Positions 1 to 8,142 of a DNA stretch of 41,036 bases are shown here, piece by piece; the stretch's first letter is position 1; each line of letters starts with the position of its first letter. Made by a program: the position numbers and the translations under genes. This DNA comes from Parachlamydiaceae bacterium (GTDB lineage: Bacteria; Chlamydiota; Chlamydiia; Chlamydiales; Parachlamydiaceae). The stretch is from NCBI GenBank assembly GCA_025451995.1, contig JANWJE010000017.1:1-41036 (forward strand), written 5' to 3'. Under the pieces are notes generated by a model. That model was given only the letters and a program-made list of their open reading frames with translations, was not told the origin of the DNA and ran no database searches.

Positions 1-69
1 ATTGAGCATATTCAGTGCTTTTTTCAAAGGGCACCAACGCACGCAATCGATGGTCTTTTGTTCAATCAT
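1..69 (-). CDS. Possible 5' end of a gene cut by the left edge
   Basis: An ATG at 69 on the minus strand opens a frame that stays open for 23 codons to the window edge. A GGAA element lies about seven bases upstream of the ATG, which is good ribosome-binding spacing. Only 23 residues are visible (start MIEQKTIDCVRWC), so no family can be named. If real, it is divergent from the tRNA-His gene. Confidence 0.35.
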   Translation of the reverse strand, partial: MIEQKTIDCVRWCPLKKALNMLN

Positions 70-213
70 TATATCGTTCCATCATTTCCATCGTTAATTT
101 TTGCTTTGGAAGGAACTTTCATTAGGCCAAATTTTGAATCACGAAAACTATACTCATTTGTGTGATGAGCCCTAAGATATGCTAATAAAAAAATCTTTCG
201 GCTTTAAGAATTC

Positions 214-242
214 TTGACTTTAATCCTTTTTTTCTCTAATTT
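214..242 (+). promoter_or_regulatory. Putative sigma-70-type promoter of tRNA-His
   Basis: TTGACT at 214-219 matches five of six bases of a -35 box. Two overlapping -10 candidates follow: TCTAAT at 235-240 (15-base spacer, five of six matches) and TAATTT at 237-242 (17-base spacer). Either would start transcription about 12-15 bases before the mature tRNA. The rest of the 70-261 gap is AT-rich with nothing else recognisable. Confidence 0.45.
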
Positions 243-261
243 ATCAGGTGTTTTTCATCAT

Positions 262-336
262 GGCGATCGTAGCTCAGTTGGTTAGAGCATTGGATTGTGG
301 TTCCAAGGGTCGCGGGTTCGAGTCCCGTCGATCGCC
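262..336 (+). tRNA. tRNA-His (anticodon GTG)
   Basis: The sequence folds as a full cloverleaf. The acceptor stem is 263-269 paired with 329-335, followed by T8-A9. The anticodon stem-loop has loop TTGTGGT, giving anticodon GTG (His). The T-arm contains the usual GGTTCGAGTCC. An extra G at 262 pairs with the C at 336, which is the G-1:C73 pair diagnostic of histidine tRNA and needed by histidyl-tRNA synthetase. No 3' CCA is encoded (the next bases are CAAT), so it must be added enzymatically. uppP begins 13 bases downstream, so tRNA and protein gene may share a transcript. Confidence 0.95.
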
Positions 337-348
337 CAATTATCTCCT

Positions 349-1122
349 ATGACAATCTGGCAAGCATTTCTTTTAGGCATCATCCAAGGCATTACCGAGT
401 TTCTCCCTGTGAGCTCTTCGGGCCATTTAGCTCTCTTTCAATCTCTGCTTGGACTCGAACACCCCAAAAATTACATTTTCTTCGACTTAATCTGCCATTT
501 AGGAACGTTGTTCGCCATCATCCTCATTTTTTTTCAGGTCATCAAAAAAAGTCTAAATATTTATCACTCAAACTTTTGGCAAGTGTTTATTGGCACACTC
601 CCCCTTTTCCCGCTAGTGCTTGTTTTAAAACCCATTCAATCGATATTTAATGATCCTCGATTTTTAGGGCCTTGTTTTATTTTTTCCTCTATTTTGCTTT
701 TTTTAAGTCAAACGACTCGCTTGTCGCAACAACCAAAAAAATGGCGCGATTCCCTTATGATTGGCATGTTTCAAGCGATAGCCATTTTACCCGGTATTTC
801 TAGAAGCGGAGCAACAATTTCCGCTGCGCGGATGCTTGGGTGGAATAAAGAAACCGCTATCCAATTTTCTTTTTTGCTCGCCATTCCAGCAATTCTTGGA
901 GGCATTATTTTAGAATCGGGAAAACTTTGGAAAGAAGGGGTCGAAATCTTTTCATTAGATCTCTCCATCTATTTTGCAGGTTTTTTCACTTCTTTTTTGA
1001 TTGGCCTCTTTTCTCTCTGGATATTAATTCGCTGGCTCGTTCAAGATATGTGGTATTATTTTGGATGGTATTGCCTTCTTTTGGGAATTGTGACAACTTT
1101 ATTTTATGGCGCGAAAACCTAA
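349..1122 (+). CDS. uppP: Undecaprenyl-diphosphatase UppP/BacA
   Basis: This integral membrane enzyme removes a phosphate from undecaprenyl diphosphate to regenerate the lipid carrier used for peptidoglycan and other envelope polymers. Both family signatures are present: the N-terminal QGITEFLPVSSSGHL block containing the catalytic Glu, and the central GISRSGATIS block. Several hydrophobic segments follow, and the 257-residue length is close to family size. The ATG at 349 was chosen because the open frame further upstream runs through the tRNA-His gene, and the protein from MTIWQAF aligns with the expected family start. Its 3' end overlaps ftsK by 17 bases, indicating co-expression of a lipid-carrier enzyme with a division/segregation motor. 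Confidence 0.93.
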   Translation: MTIWQAFLLGIIQGITEFLPVSSSGHLALFQSLLGLEHPKNYIFFDLICHLGTLFAIILIFFQVIKKSLNIYHSNFWQVFIGTLPLFPLVLVLKPIQSIFNDPRFLGPCFIFSSILLFLSQTTRLSQQPKKWRDSLMIGMFQAIAILPGISRSGATISAARMLGWNKETAIQFSFLLAIPAILGGIILESGKLWKEGVEIFSLDLSIYFAGFFTSFLIGLFSLWILIRWLVQDMWYYFGWYCLLLGIVTTLFYGAKT

Positions 1123-3649
1123 ACAAACGAAAAAAGACATTAAAAAAGAAAAGGAATCTCTTCCCTGGACCACACCGGAAACAAGAGGTTTTCTTGTTTT
1201 TGCTTTTGCAATTCTTTTATTCTTAAGTTTAATAAACTTTGCTGTAGCGCCTGAAGCTAGAAATCTTTTGGGTTTAATGGGCCATACCCTAGGATGGTTA
1301 TTTCATGCTCTTATCGGTCTGAGCAGCTATCTGCTTGTTATCTATATTGGATGGATGGGATGGCGTCTTTTATTTAGTAAATCCCTGCGGTTTTTATGGC
1401 TTAAAAATATATATGTCGCGATTGCGATTATCTCGTTTTCTATGCTTTGCAGTGTGCTGGAAAGCGATGCTCCTCAGTTAAGCAAAACGATTGGAGAAAC
1501 CTTTTACCCCGGTTTATGGAAAAATGGAGCGCGCTACCACTTAGGCGGAGCCCCCTTTTATTTTATCTATAGAGATCTCCCGGCCTTTAATTTAAATCAC
1601 ATTTTTAATACCGTTGGAGTCTCCCTCATTTTCTCCACCACATTGATCGCTAGTTTATTTTTCCTTTTTAAAATCCGTTTAGTCTCATTATTCCAAAACA
1701 TCCTTCGATCCCTGCATCATGCCCGAGAAGCAAGACTTGCGACCTATCCGACGGCCATTCCTATTAAAGAAGAGAAAAAAGGAATTTCCATACCGGCAAA
1801 AGAAGAAAAAAATCAAGAAAGCGACTTTATGCGTTTTGTCAAGTTGAGAATTCCCTCCTATTCTCAAGAGACTGTTGTTAAACCTTTAACCGTTTCACCA
1901 TCATCAGACCTCCTAGCCATTCAGCCTGAAAAAAATCTCAAAGAGCGCCCCTCCCTTTCTAGAAAAGAACAACACGATGATTTAGTAGAAGAGGCCCTCT
2001 CCCATCAAAATGCAAAGGTAAAAAGAAAGGAAACCCTCATTACTCCCCCCATTGCCCACATGATTGTTGATGAAGATGGAAGAGATGCTTTTAAAAAACC
2101 AAATGAAAACCAACCTCCTGAAAAACGCACCAAAAGAGACGCGGCAATCCTTGCACAAACTGTATATAATGGCGATTTTAAAAATTATAACCTCCCTTCC
2201 TTAAGTTTATTGACAAATGCCAAAAAAGGGGACCAAACATCCATTAAAAAGGACTTAAAAAGACAAGCCGAAGTTCTTGAAGAAACGCTCTTAAGTTTTG
2301 GAATAGAGGCAAAAGTAGGACAAATCAATTGCGGTCCGACGATCACCTCCTTTGAGGTTCATCCAGCTATTGGAGTTAAGGTACAGAAAATCAAAACATT
2401 AGATAACGACATCGCTTTGAACATGGAGGCAAAATCGATTCGCATTATCGCCCCCATCCCAGGTAAAGCGGCAGTTGGAATAGAAGTGCCCAATCCCCAA
2501 CCGCAAGAAGTGGGCTTCAAGGAAATGCTCCACTCTTATCAACAGGGGGGCCATAAATTTAATATCCCCATTTTATTAGGACAAGCAGTCAATGGCGATT
2601 ATGTGATGAGTGATCTAGCAAAAATGCCCCATTGCATTATTGCAGGAGCTACCGGGTCTGGAAAATCAGTCTGCATTAACACAATCATCATGTCCATTTT
2701 ATTTAACGCAAAACCCGATCAAATTAAATTGATCATGGTTGATCCAAAAAAAGTGGAGTTAACACCTTATTCAAAACTGCCCCATATGCTAGCTCCAGTG
2801 ATTACCGAATCTCAAGGGGCTGCCGCAGCCCTGAATTGGATGGTCAAGGAAATGGAAAACCGTTATGAAATCTTGAAACTTCTTGGCGTTAGGAACATCG
2901 ATGGGTTTAACAAACGGACAATCAACCGCGAAGCTGAAGAGAAACTCGAGCGGGAAATTCCCTCTTTTATGCCCTTTATTGTCGGGATCATCGATGAGCT
3001 GGCCGATTTAATGATGGTTGCAAGTCAAGACATTGAAACACCAATCGCCCGTATCGCTCAAATGGCAAGAGCCGTTGGAATTCATCTCATTTTAGCAACT
3101 CAGCGCCCCTCGCGAGAAGTCATTACAGGATTAATTAAAGCAAATTTTCCCACACGCATCTCTTTTAAGGTAGCAAGCCGAGTGAATAGCCAAATTGTTC
3201 TTGATGAAACTGGAGCAGAATCCCTTCTAGGAAATGGAGATATGCTTTTCTTGCCTCCGGGATCATCCCATCTTCTTAGAGCTCAAGGGGCATTTATTCG
3301 CGATGATGATATTCTAGCGGCGGTTCGATCCATCTGTGAACAAGCACCGCCAAACTACGTGATCCAATCCTTTGATCGCTATCATGAATGTGAGGGAATA
3401 AATGGTTCTTTAGAGGATGAAGACGAGTTCGACAGCCTCTATGAACAAGCAAAAGAAGTTGTTTTGAGCACAGGCAATGCATCGACCACTTTTTTACAGC
3501 GTAAACTTAAGATTGGTTATGCACGGGCAGCCAGTTTAATGGATCAGCTAGAAAGAAAAGGCATTGTGGGCCCAGCTGACGGGAGTAAGCCCCGCAAAAT
3601 TTACGCCAAATCTTTAAGTGATTCAAATGAAGGGGGTGATGATGCGTAA
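1106..3649 (+). CDS. ftsK: DNA translocase FtsK
   Basis: FtsK is a septum-anchored hexameric ATPase that pumps DNA to clear the chromosome from the division site and activates Xer recombination at dif. Its likely partner XerC is encoded in this window at 18434. The 847-residue protein has an N-terminal region with about four membrane segments, a charged linker (about 200-370), and a RecA-like motor with Walker A GATGSGKS at residues 514-521. A Walker B-type stretch (PFIVGIIDELADLM) follows. The C-terminal gamma-type winged helix (about 770-840) would read polar DNA sequences. The start overlaps the uppP end, and the lysine-rich N-terminus is typical. The linker is short compared with E. coli FtsK, giving SpoIIIE-like proportions. 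Confidence 0.95.
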   Translation: MARKPKQTKKDIKKEKESLPWTTPETRGFLVFAFAILLFLSLINFAVAPEARNLLGLMGHTLGWLFHALIGLSSYLLVIYIGWMGWRLLFSKSLRFLWLKNIYVAIAIISFSMLCSVLESDAPQLSKTIGETFYPGLWKNGARYHLGGAPFYFIYRDLPAFNLNHIFNTVGVSLIFSTTLIASLFFLFKIRLVSLFQNILRSLHHAREARLATYPTAIPIKEEKKGISIPAKEEKNQESDFMRFVKLRIPSYSQETVVKPLTVSPSSDLLAIQPEKNLKERPSLSRKEQHDDLVEEALSHQNAKVKRKETLITPPIAHMIVDEDGRDAFKKPNENQPPEKRTKRDAAILAQTVYNGDFKNYNLPSLSLLTNAKKGDQTSIKKDLKRQAEVLEETLLSFGIEAKVGQINCGPTITSFEVHPAIGVKVQKIKTLDNDIALNMEAKSIRIIAPIPGKAAVGIEVPNPQPQEVGFKEMLHSYQQGGHKFNIPILLGQAVNGDYVMSDLAKMPHCIIAGATGSGKSVCINTIIMSILFNAKPDQIKLIMVDPKKVELTPYSKLPHMLAPVITESQGAAAALNWMVKEMENRYEILKLLGVRNIDGFNKRTINREAEEKLEREIPSFMPFIVGIIDELADLMMVASQDIETPIARIAQMARAVGIHLILATQRPSREVITGLIKANFPTRISFKVASRVNSQIVLDETGAESLLGNGDMLFLPPGSSHLLRAQGAFIRDDDILAAVRSICEQAPPNYVIQSFDRYHECEGINGSLEDEDEFDSLYEQAKEVVLSTGNASTTFLQRKLKIGYARAASLMDQLERKGIVGPADGSKPRKIYAKSLSDSNEGGDDA

Positions 3650-3875
3650 AAAAGAAGCGATGAGACTGCAGTTAATGGGTTTTTTTTTGATTTTTTTTGC
3701 ACTTTCAGTGACTGCTACTGTCTATATTCTCCCAACCGACCAAACCCACTATTATTTATCGGCTGAGGGCAAAAAAGGATTTTATGCCCTATCAGCCCTC
3801 TTTTTCTTCCTCGGTTTTTATTGCCTTGGCGCTCTTTGGAGAAGAAGAAATGATATTGAAACGGGAAAGTATTGA
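3639..3875 (+). CDS. Small two-TM membrane protein, unknown function
   Basis: A 78-residue protein with a basic N-terminus and two hydrophobic segments (about 10-30 and 46-66), ending in an arginine-rich tail. I do not recognise a family. The ATG at 3639 (or the next ATG at 3642) is preferred over the in-frame ATG at 3618 because a GGGGG ribosome-binding stretch lies just ahead of it. The start overlaps the ftsK stop, so it is translationally coupled to ftsK and is the last gene of the uppP-ftsK operon. Its last 84 bases overlap the 3' end of the convergent gene at 3792-4232. Confidence 0.6.
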   Translation: MMRKKEAMRLQLMGFFLIFFALSVTATVYILPTDQTHYYLSAEGKKGFYALSALFFFLGFYCLGALWRRRNDIETGKY

Positions 3876-4232
3876 AAAATCTTGGCCCTCTTGCTCCTCA
3901 TTTTTATGAAGATCAAATTGAATAAGTCCTTGGCTTGCTCTAAGATTTTTAATGAATTCATGATTCAATGTTTGGAATAGTGCAAGTTGATCATGAAATC
4001 TCTCCTTTATCCCATCGGTCATTTGATGTCTGAAATGTTGTTGAATATATTGATCGAGGCTTTCAATATCGCTCAATAATTCTTCCTGTCTTTTTTGTAA
4101 CGGGTCCAACTCTTCTCTTGAAATGACCCTTAAAGACATTTCTCTCAGATACGTTGCGGCTTGGATTAACTCATCGAGCAATTGATTCATTTGTTCGATC
4201 GAATGTTCAAACGTTTTCATAATTATCGCCAT
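3792..4232 (-). CDS. Helical coiled-coil protein, unknown function
   Basis: A 146-residue acidic, helix-forming protein with heptad-like leucine/isoleucine spacing through about residue 110 and a polar serine/lysine/glutamate tail. It has no signal peptide or membrane segment. The start could be ATG 4232 or the fifth codon (4220); neither has a strong Shine-Dalgarno. Size and all-helical makeup resemble small type III secretion chaperones or FlgN/FliT-like export chaperones, but this is only a resemblance. It begins six bases after the GH18 gene stop on the same strand, so the two are probably co-transcribed. It converges with and overlaps the ftsK-operon membrane gene. Confidence 0.6.
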   Translation of the reverse strand: MAIIMKTFEHSIEQMNQLLDELIQAATYLREMSLRVISREELDPLQKRQEELLSDIESLDQYIQQHFRHQMTDGIKERFHDQLALFQTLNHEFIKNLRASQGLIQFDLHKNEEQEGQDFSILSRFNIISSSPKSAKAIKTEEEKEG

Positions 4233-4238
4233 TAATAG

Positions 4239-5438
4239 TTATCTTAAAGTAAAAGCCGGGGCGCCATGATTGGGAGGGGGGTTTCTGACAAAAAGAAGTC
4301 TTGTTTTTAATCCTTTTATTCTTTCTTTTTTACATGCCCGATCGCATTTATCCTTTTTTTCTTTTGAATGCCGATGCTTCTTTTTCTCAATCGCAGGCTT
4401 TATGACTGAAGCTGCATTAAATTTTGCCTTTCTAAGCTGTGTGGTGGGGGCAAGGATGGCTCGTATTGCGTTAGAAAAGGCATAGGGAGGCTCTCCGGTT
4501 GAAGGATTTGGATCAGTCCCGGCGTCTCTATCAAGGCTCCAGGTCATTACTCCAAAGAGTCCTTGTTGTATCGCAAAATTGGTTAGATCTTGTGCACTTG
4601 AAATTGTCAGATACTGATTATTATCATCATATCCCGGCATAAGCCCCAATTGAATGAGACTTGGAGGAATTCCCCACCCTGCAGCGTAATTTGTTGGAGG
4701 GGCAGTATTGGTGGGACTTATATAGGTGATAATATCATTTTTTATTTGATCAGCAAAAGAAGAAAGCTCAGGATTGACCCAAATATCATATTCCATAAAA
4801 TTGATATAATTAACCGGACTGGGTTTTGCTGCAGCAACCTGTTTTGCCAGAATTTCCCAATACTGACCCCATCCTTGGGCAGGGATCGTCAATGAAATAA
4901 TTTTTGTTGGCAGGGCCTGTCTTAATTGCACAATAAAGGAAAACAATTGAGCGGCGAAATCTTCTTTTGTCACTCCTGAAGGATTGGAATCCTCAATATC
5001 CAAATCCACCCCATCAAAAGAATAGGTATCAAGTATCCCTTTAATTCCGGCTGCTAACTGGGGAATATTATTGGGCCACCCAGGTGTTTGAGAAATAAAA
5101 TAATTACCGGGTGCATAAGAAGCTCCCCCGAATGCAAGCTTAACAAGTCCTTGATTGCCATGTACATAATTAATGACTGTGTTAACATCGGTGGGCGTGT
5201 TGGCAAATTGAAGACCGTTTAAACCTGGAAAATCATAAGAGGCAAAAGATATATTTAAAGCCACATTATTATAATTCGTTTGTGAGGTTGGAGGAATAGG
5301 TGGCAAGCCCGTCAATGCAGAATACCAGCCGCTATCCCAACTCTCTAAATAGGTCTCATATTGAACCGATTCAATTTTTGAAAAAAAAATCGAAAGGAAA
5401 ACACCAACAATATAAATTTTATTCATACCTACACTCAT
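4239..5438 (-). CDS. Exported GH18 chitinase-like glycosidase
   Basis: Glycoside hydrolase family 18 enzymes cleave chitin or related GlcNAc polymers by substrate-assisted catalysis. The diagnostic DxxDxDxE motif is intact as DGVDLDIE, with the catalytic Glu at residue 149. Other conserved barrel elements are visible: KLAFGG (strand 3), NFMEYDIW (strand 6) and MTWSLDRDAG with the strand-8 Trp. The N-terminus is a signal peptide, so the enzyme is exported. The last 60 residues or so are unusual, with Lys/Arg/His-rich and Cys-containing sequence after the barrel, possibly for binding or secretion. The start is ATG 5438; the fifth codon (5426) is an alternative. Substrate could be host or prey chitin or peptidoglycan-type GlcNAc; the sequence does not decide. 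Confidence 0.88.
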   Translation of the reverse strand: MSVGMNKIYIVGVFLSIFFSKIESVQYETYLESWDSGWYSALTGLPPIPPTSQTNYNNVALNISFASYDFPGLNGLQFANTPTDVNTVINYVHGNQGLVKLAFGGASYAPGNYFISQTPGWPNNIPQLAAGIKGILDTYSFDGVDLDIEDSNPSGVTKEDFAAQLFSFIVQLRQALPTKIISLTIPAQGWGQYWEILAKQVAAAKPSPVNYINFMEYDIWVNPELSSFADQIKNDIITYISPTNTAPPTNYAAGWGIPPSLIQLGLMPGYDDNNQYLTISSAQDLTNFAIQQGLFGVMTWSLDRDAGTDPNPSTGEPPYAFSNAIRAILAPTTQLRKAKFNAASVIKPAIEKKKHRHSKEKKDKCDRACKKERIKGLKTRLLFVRNPPPNHGAPAFTLR

Positions 5439-5554
5439 TTTTTTTCACTTTAATGAAATTGCAGTTTAATGAAAACCTTTTTATCGTCAATAACCCTCTT
5501 TCAAAACTTGTTAAATTTAGATTTTAAAGCTTCTTCACTATAACTTAAATAATA

Positions 5555-5583
5555 TTGACATCAATCAATAAACAAGCAATTAT
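5555..5583 (+). promoter_or_regulatory. Putative promoter of the 5616 gene
   Basis: A perfect -35 TTGACA lies at 5555-5560, followed by a 17-base spacer and AATTAT at 5578-5583 (four of six -10 matches). Transcription would start near 5590, about 25 bases ahead of the ATG. The gap 5439-5615 separates two divergent genes and holds nothing else clear. Confidence 0.5.
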
Positions 5584-5615
5584 TTTATTTATTAATTTTT
5601 AATTTTAAGGTTTTT

Positions 5616-6596
5616 ATGCATTCAATTTCTTCTAAAACTATCCCAAACGACATTTCAACATCAATTCATGATAAAGCCGATTCAAAAGAACTCTATGAAT
5701 TAAGGGAAAGAGAAAAATTTTTCCAAATCTTAGATATGATTGGTTACATTCCAGTTGTCGGCAGTGTCGTTGGCTTATCTCGAATCATCTCAGCATTTGC
5801 CATGAGACTCTTTAGCAAACAAGCAGAAGCCATCTGGAGAGCAAATCAAGAAATGATCAGGGGAGCGGTGGAACTCTTCCCCACAATGACGATTTGGACT
5901 GATGTGTACGCCATGAGAAATCCAGAAACCTTAAAAGTTATGGCTTATGGCAAATATTACTTAGTTAAGAAGGAAGAGGAACATATAACCTCTTTTTGTT
6001 GTTGGGATAAAACACAAGGCGAACATATCCAAACAAAATTGAAAACAATGGCTTTTTTAAAAGAAATACAAGATTTAAAAATCCTCGAAACTAATTCCTA
6101 TACAGAAATTCACGAAAATCTTAATGGCTTTTACCCTCAATCTTTTTGTTTCATGCCGCAAAAGATCTATAAAAAAGGGAACTTTTATGAAAATATTCTC
6201 TCTTCAGGCTCTATCAGTAGAAGTGTTGCATATTCACATGATGTTCGCATCAATTTTTCAATTTCCGGAGAAAAATTTATTATCTTGAAAGATCAACCTG
6301 TCGAAATTTTAGACGGGAGAGGATCGATCGAGATGAATAACACTTTTTATAACCAAGTAACAGTAAAAATCGAAGGCGATTTTTCTAAAGGGAAGTTGAT
6401 AGGCAATGGAACCTTACATCTTATTGACAGTAGCCCTGAGACAAAAAAAACATATGGTCATTGTATTGATGAAAAGAAGGAATATTCAAGAGAGGAAATC
6501 ATTGAAAAAGCGCAACCTTATTTCGATGCTTTCAAAATAAACTTTAAAGAGGAACCTGACTTTCCTATCAATTTTAATTTAAATCAAATGATCTAA
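5616..6596 (+). CDS. Protein of unknown function with a glycine-rich hydrophobic segment
   Basis: A 326-residue protein that I do not recognise. After a polar N-terminus (1-45), residues 46-70 form a moderately hydrophobic stretch with an IPVVGSVVGLSRI motif. I associate this type of segment with chlamydial secreted or inclusion-associated proteins, but that is memory rather than a measured match. The rest is a mixed alpha/beta region ending in an acidic tail, without catalytic motifs or a signal peptide. AAGG precedes the ATG and the promoter at 5555 fits. The gene stands alone and its stop is directly followed by the inverted-repeat element at 6599. Type III substrate is a possible role, not shown. 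Confidence 0.7.
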   Translation: MHSISSKTIPNDISTSIHDKADSKELYELREREKFFQILDMIGYIPVVGSVVGLSRIISAFAMRLFSKQAEAIWRANQEMIRGAVELFPTMTIWTDVYAMRNPETLKVMAYGKYYLVKKEEEHITSFCCWDKTQGEHIQTKLKTMAFLKEIQDLKILETNSYTEIHENLNGFYPQSFCFMPQKIYKKGNFYENILSSGSISRSVAYSHDVRINFSISGEKFIILKDQPVEILDGRGSIEMNNTFYNQVTVKIEGDFSKGKLIGNGTLHLIDSSPETKKTYGHCIDEKKEYSREEIIEKAQPYFDAFKINFKEEPDFPINFNLNQMI

Positions 6597-6598
6597 AC

Positions 6599-6773
6599 TA
6601 TACACAAACAACATGAAGAATTGGTTTTTGACTACGTCGGCTTGCCTATGACTTCGGATCTGTCTGCATCGCACAACTTATTCAAGTTGTGCTGCTTCGA
6701 CACCAGCTTTGCTTGATCCGAATTCATGGCGCCTCCTTGTCAAAATTCCAATTCTTCAAGTTGTTTGTGTATA
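6599..6773. repeat. 175-bp nested inverted repeat, MITE-like
   Basis: The ends are inverted copies starting TATACACAAACAAC, followed by TGAAGAATTGG on both sides with few mismatches. Inside there is a second pair (TTCGGATC / GATCCGAA) and a central perfect hairpin (GCACAACTT, four-base loop, AAGTTGTGC around 6677-6698). The whole block can fold as one long imperfect hairpin. It begins two bases after the preceding stop codon and ends 67 bases before the next gene. No transposase is encoded. It may be a non-autonomous element now acting as a terminator. Confidence 0.75.
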
Positions 6774-6840
6774 ATCTTAGACACTAAACTCAAAATCTGC
6801 TTAAATACTCCGTTCACAGCCTCACACCACGGACTAATGC

Positions 6841-7614
6841 ATGTACGGATTTTGCCCTCTCGCCTCCGGATCAAAAGGAAATTGTGTCTATTTTGGTTCA
6901 AAAGAAGCCAAAATTTTAATCGATGCTGGAATTAGCACTAAAGTTTTACTTTCTCGACTTGCTGAAATCAATATAGACATCTCAGAAATCGATGCAATTT
7001 TAATCACTCATGAACATACAGACCATATTCAAGGGTTGAAAACTCTCGCTTTTAAAATGGGAATCCCCGTTTTTGCCAATCACGAAACGGCTAAAGGAAT
7101 TGTTGAGGTTTTGCGCGATTGTCCAAAATTTAAAATTTTTTCAACGGGGGAAACCTTTCAATTCAAAGATTTAAATATTCATCCCTTCACCATTCAACAC
7201 GATACTTTAGATCCTGTTGCCTTTACAATCAAAATGGATCAACTAAAAGTTGGCTTTTGCACGGATTTAGGTTTTACCACATCTTTGGTTCAAGCCCGTT
7301 TAATGGAATGCGATTATCTCTATTTAGAATCCAATCACGAAATCTCAATGGTCCACGCCTCCTCTAGACCCATGATTTACAAACAACGCGTCCTTAGCCG
7401 AAGCGGCCATCTATCCAATGAAGCCTGCGGAAATCTTCTCGCAAATATCTATCACCCAAAATTAAAGCACGTTCACCTCGCCCATCTATCAAGTGAATGC
7501 AATACGCCAGATGTCGCTTTAAGAGTCATTAAAGGCATCTTAGAACAGCACGGAATACAACTAGAAATGACAGTCGCTCCACAGGACAGAATTAGCAAAG
7601 CAATTCATTTTTAA
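6841..7614 (+). CDS. WalJ/YycJ-like metallo-beta-lactamase-fold hydrolase
   Basis: A 257-residue MBL-fold protein. The metal-binding motif HEHTDH is at about residues 58-63, the fold starts with CPLASGSKGNC followed by ILIDAGIS, and later metal-site elements include FCTDLG, LESNHE and HLS. This pattern matches the WalJ/YycJ group, single-domain enzymes proposed to act on DNA or nucleotides; the exact reaction is not settled for the group. An in-frame stop two codons upstream fixes the start at or after ATG 6841, and there is no obvious Shine-Dalgarno. The final two codons and the stop lie inside a short repeat also found at 27473-27501. Confidence 0.85.
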   Translation: MYGFCPLASGSKGNCVYFGSKEAKILIDAGISTKVLLSRLAEINIDISEIDAILITHEHTDHIQGLKTLAFKMGIPVFANHETAKGIVEVLRDCPKFKIFSTGETFQFKDLNIHPFTIQHDTLDPVAFTIKMDQLKVGFCTDLGFTTSLVQARLMECDYLYLESNHEISMVHASSRPMIYKQRVLSRSGHLSNEACGNLLANIYHPKLKHVHLAHLSSECNTPDVALRVIKGILEQHGIQLEMTVAPQDRISKAIHF

Positions 7615-7635
7615 CGGAAGTTCCACTTTTTGATG
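7606..7635 (+). repeat. About 30-bp dispersed repeat supplying a stop codon (copy 1)
   Basis: Thirty bases starting with CAT TTT TAA recur in inverse orientation at 27473-27501, with a single-base difference in a T-run. In both places the repeat encodes the last two residues (His-Phe) and the stop of the adjacent gene. Confidence 0.7.
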
Positions 7636-7716
7636 GCCCGTTTTTTGTATCTTTTTGATTCTAAGCATGTTTGCAATTTGCTTGCTAGAGGAAGTAAATT
7701 GTCATAAACTGACTTC

Positions 7717-8142
7717 ATGCAATATGATTTCAAGCATCAAAAAATTCTCGATACCGCCGTTTTGATCCTTCGAGAGAAACTAACAAATCTCATAGCTGTT
7801 ATTGCTTTTGGAAGTTTTGGAACAGAACATGAAAGAAAAGAAAGCGATCTTGACCTCGCTGTCTTAACAGAGGAATTAGCCGAGAGTTCTGATGCTTTAA
7901 ACTTGTGGAATATCGCACAAGAAATAGCATCTGCTATAGGCCGAGATGTTGATATTGTAAATCTTCGTGAAGCTTCAACTGTCTTTAGCTTCCAGGTTCT
8001 CACTACCGGAACCCCCATTTACTGTTCAAATGAACTTAAGTTAGCCTATTTTGATAATTTGAGAATTTCGATGTATCTACGATTTCAAGAAGAGAGAAAA
8101 GAACTTTTAGATGACTTTATGAAAGGTTTTTTTTATGGTTGA
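7717..8142 (+). CDS. mntA: MntA-type nucleotidyltransferase antitoxin
   Basis: A 141-residue minimal nucleotidyltransferase. The family motif GSX10DXD is exact: Gly32-Ser33, ten residues, then Asp44-Leu-Asp46. A third acidic site follows in GRDVDIVNL (Asp77/Asp79). In characterised MntA-HepT pairs this protein neutralises the HEPN toxin by transferring AMP onto a tyrosine near the toxin active site. Its stop overlaps the start of the HEPN gene by eight bases, giving the usual coupled two-gene module. No clear promoter: TTGCAA at 7671 with TAAATT at 7695 is weak. The antitoxin comes first, as in the best-known examples. Confidence 0.9.
   Translation: MQYDFKHQKILDTAVLILREKLTNLIAVIAFGSFGTEHERKESDLDLAVLTEELAESSDALNLWNIAQEIASAIGRDVDIVNLREASTVFSFQVLTTGTPIYCSNELKLAYFDNLRISMYLRFQEERKELLDDFMKGFFYG

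Noticed and set aside
295-348. N-terminal extension of UppP into the tRNA-His gene
   Set aside because: The tRNA folds perfectly there and UppP homology begins at MTIWQAF.
6726-6935. 69-codon plus-strand ORF ahead of the MBL gene
   Set aside because: It starts inside the inverted repeat, overlaps the MBL gene out of frame and has Cys/Ser-rich random composition.
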